Shown: positions 23,582-24,922 of the stretch, piece after piece | Position numbering within the stretch: the first letter of the stretch is position 1 | Layout: the number at the start of each line of letters is the position of its first letter | Assembly (NCBI GenBank): GCA_038200275.1 | Contig: JBBPYC010000100.1 | Span: forward strand, 1 to 24,922 | Direction: 5' to 3' | DNA length: 24,922 nt | DNA from: JBBPYC01 sp038200275 | GTDB lineage: Bacteria > Pseudomonadota > Gammaproteobacteria > Burkholderiales > Burkholderiaceae_C | The notes under the pieces: model-generated | Database searches by the model: none | What the model was told of the DNA's origin: nothing | Seen by the model: only the letters and a program-made list of their open reading frames with translations | Position numbers and translations under genes: made by a program

Positions 23582-24264
23582 CGGAGTTTGCACTGGGCAG
23601 CACGGTGCTGCTGCCGGTCGGCCTGGGCCTGCTCGGGTTCATCGAGCCCTGTTCCCTGGGGACGACCCTGCTCGTCGTGAAACAACTCGAGGGCAGCAGT
23701 GCCGGGCGCAAACTCACCCAGGTCGGCGTATTCGCCGCCATGCGGTCGGTTCTCGTAGGGCTGCTGGGCATGCTGGCCGTGCTGCTCGGGGCACCGTTTC
23801 TGGGGCTGCAGCGTGGCGCATGGATCGGGCTCGGCGCCGTCTACATGACGCTCGGACTTCTGTACCTGAGCGGCCACATCAAGCCCTTGATGGTCTCGCT
23901 CGGGCCCAGCCTGAACCGGCTCAAGACGACGCGCGGCTCGGCCGCCCTCGGCGTTCTGTTCGGACTGAACATTCCGGCCTGCGCCGCACCGTTGCTGGTG
24001 GCGCTGCTCGGTTCGGCGGCGGCAGGCGGTGCCGCGGGCGCGACGCTGACAACCGGCTTCGTGTCGCTCGGGCTGTTCGGCTTCGCGCTGTCGCTGCCGC
24101 TGGTGCTGGCCGTGTTTTTCGCTCCGACGCGGCGCGCGATCGACTGGCTCGCCGGGCTTTCCGGTCGGTTGCCCATCGGAACCGGGCTGCTGCTGATCGC
24201 GGTCGGCCTGTGGTCGATCGGGTTCGCGCTGTCTGCAGCGTCGAGCGTGGTGTTGCCGAAGTAG
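23578..24264 (+). CDS. CcdA/DsbD-like membrane thiol-redox protein
   Basis: A 228-residue polytopic membrane protein with about six transmembrane helices. It has the two conserved cysteines of the CcdA/DsbD membrane domain: C25 in GFIEPCSLGTT and C135 in GLNIPACAAPLL, each followed by Ala/Ser/Pro as in the family. Such proteins pass electrons from cytoplasmic thioredoxin to periplasmic thiol proteins, serving cytochrome c maturation or disulphide repair. Here it sits in the operon of a multicopper oxidase, so the partner could be a copper chaperone or the cytochrome c of this island; this is inference. GGAG lies ten bases before ATG 23578. No periplasmic thioredoxin-like partner is encoded in the window. 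Confidence 0.88.
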   Translation: MTEFALGSTVLLPVGLGLLGFIEPCSLGTTLLVVKQLEGSSAGRKLTQVGVFAAMRSVLVGLLGMLAVLLGAPFLGLQRGAWIGLGAVYMTLGLLYLSGHIKPLMVSLGPSLNRLKTTRGSAALGVLFGLNIPACAAPLLVALLGSAAAGGAAGATLTTGFVSLGLFGFALSLPLVLAVFFAPTRRAIDWLAGLSGRLPIGTGLLLIAVGLWSIGFALSAASSVVLPK

Positions 24265-24289
24265 CGTGGATCGCGCTTCCCGGCACCGA

Positions 24290-24320
24290 TTGACATTGAC
24301 ACCGGGACAAGGTCTATCGT
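24290..24320 (+). promoter_or_regulatory. MerR-type promoter, second example
   Basis: -35 TTGACA (24290-24295) and -10 TATCGT (24315-24320) are separated by 19 bases. The spacer region holds the dyad ACATTGAC-ACCGG-GACAAGGT (24293-24313), with six of eight positions matching. This is the arrangement of promoters controlled by CueR/HmrR/CadR-type regulators. It reads rightward into 24327-24790. Confidence 0.65.
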
Positions 24321-24326
24321 GAGCCG

Positions 24327-24563
24327 ATGAAGCCTCGAACACCGTCGACCTGCGTCCTAGCATCGGGGCGCCTGGATGCCCTGTTGGGACAGGCGCTGGG
24401 TTGCGCACTCGGACAGCACCGGTACGATGTAGCCGAATGCATCGTCTGCGCGATGGAAGCCCACTCTGCGGCCACCGGCGACGAAGTTGCGCTCGACGCG
24501 GCATACCTGCGCGCTGCACCGTCCTTGCGCCGTCCCGCACGTCGGGCAAGGCGGACTAATTGA
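24327..24563 (+). CDS. Doubtful small ORF downstream of the MerR-type promoter
   Basis: A 78-residue frame, MKPRTPSTCVLASGRLDALL and on, with two Cys in AECIVCAM and an Arg-rich end. Its ATG is only seven bases after the -10 box, so a transcript from that promoter would have almost no leader. I recognise no family. It overlaps by four bases the TTG start of the next gene. It may be a regulatory leader, a small leaderless gene or not a gene at all. Confidence 0.25.
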   Translation: MKPRTPSTCVLASGRLDALLGQALGCALGQHRYDVAECIVCAMEAHSAATGDEVALDAAYLRAAPSLRRPARRARRTN

Positions 24564-24781
24564 GCGCACGAGGTCATCGCGCCGGGCCGCTCGAATCATT
24601 GATCCGGCATGCGGACGCCATTCCGCGTCTGCCGAAGGCGAACGTGCTGCTTTTTGGATTTCTGCTGAACTTCCCATGGGAATTCATTCAGGCGCCGCTG
24701 TTCGACGGCATGGCCGGCGCGCCGCACTGGGAAGCCGTCAAGAGCTGCACCAGCGCCGCGCTCGGGGACGCCGTCATCATG
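24560..24781 (+). pseudogene. Conserved membrane protein, 3' end cut off by an insertion sequence
   Basis: From a TTG at 24560 the frame reads into KANVLLFGFLLNFPWEFIQA, PLFDGMAGAPHWEAVKSCTS and AALGDAVIM, a conserved pattern of small multi-pass membrane proteins of unknown function in which more transmembrane helices follow. Here the match stops at about 24781, where sequence belonging to an insertion-sequence end begins; the frame then runs on through foreign DNA to a stop at 24835. The TTG start has no strong ribosome binding site, so the N-terminus is uncertain. It lies downstream of a MerR-type promoter, which hints that it once was metal-inducible. Confidence 0.55.
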
Positions 24782-24922
24782 CAGGGCTGTTCAACGCTGC
24801 AACTGCTGACACAAGTGCAGCAGCGCTTGCTGTGACCAGCCGATGATTTGGCGGGCGGCCTTGATGTTGTGGTGGCCGGCATGGCGCAGCAGGTTCAAGG
24901 CGCAGGTGCGCAGTTGGGCAAA
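24782..24922 (-). mobile_element. Insertion sequence end with C-terminal part of a transposase
   Basis: On the minus strand the frame entering from the window end reads FAQLRTCALNLLRHAGHHNI, then KAARQIIGWSQQALLHLCQQ and LQR, with TGA at 24793-24791. This resembles the C-terminal end of IS4/ISAs1-like DDE transposases (LRTxALNLLRRAG); the subfamily is uncertain. The few bases between the stop and the interrupted gene (24782-24790) would hold the terminal inverted repeat. The catalytic domain lies outside the window. Confidence 0.6.

Noticed and set aside
23311..24549. 412-codon minus-strand frame at the right side
   Set aside because: Gln/Arg-rich antisense of the CcdA-like membrane gene.

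Overview
The window looks like a copper-resistance genomic island from a GC-rich betaproteobacterium, probably order Burkholderiales. The basis is the family-level look of the proteins (Cop/CopRS set, DUF4396, an F510_1955-type protein, and a Crp/Fnr helix-turn-helix fragment of Burkholderiales type) and strong GC bias at third codon positions. No species can be named from the sequence alone.

Layout. The left edge (1-154) is the cut-off C-terminal part of a Crp/Fnr regulator on the minus strand. It is followed by a fatty-acid hydroxylase/sterol desaturase-like membrane protein (324-884). Region 1231-2782 (minus) is the decayed gene of a miniature type V (Cas12m-like) RuvC effector. Region 2993-3743 (minus) is a broken DUF4396 membrane protein. 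A small secreted protein (3997-4296) precedes the first minus-strand copper block, read in the order copF P1B-ATPase (9478-7100), copA multicopper oxidase (6964-5141), copB outer-membrane protein (5148-4348). A promoter of MerR/CueR type (19-bp spacer) lies just upstream of copF.

The second minus-strand block runs copA2 (14257-12440), copB2 (12443-11319), a His-rich cytochrome c (11301-10564), a DUF305 protein (10543-10097) and a small unknown protein (9964-9698). Divergent from it are copR and copS (14535-16647). CopS ends in an overlap with the convergent gene of an unusual 863-residue protein that joins an NAD-dependent epimerase to SPW and VKOR-like membrane domains (19226-16635).

The third block is built around a second copy of the presumed CopR box (20046-20061). 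Leftward lies a small repeat-containing periplasmic protein (19923-19543). Rightward lie a small Cys-containing exported protein, an F510_1955-like beta-propeller protein, a 55-residue Met-rich membrane peptide, a third multicopper oxidase and a CcdA-like membrane protein, several with overlapping start and stop codons. The right edge has another MerR-type promoter, a doubtful ORF, and a membrane-protein gene cut by an insertion sequence whose transposase C-terminus runs off the window.

How the genes fit together (inference from family knowledge). CopF pumps Cu(I) out of the cytoplasm. The Tat-exported CopA-type oxidases oxidise or bind Cu(I) in the periplasm, and CopB binds copper at the outer membrane. 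CopRS senses periplasmic copper and probably drives the two loci carrying the shared 16-bp dyad, while a cytoplasmic CueR-like regulator encoded elsewhere would drive copF. The CcdA-like and VKOR-like proteins suggest a link to thiol redox in the envelope. The most unusual content is the decayed Cas12m-like gene and the epimerase-SPW-VKOR fusion.
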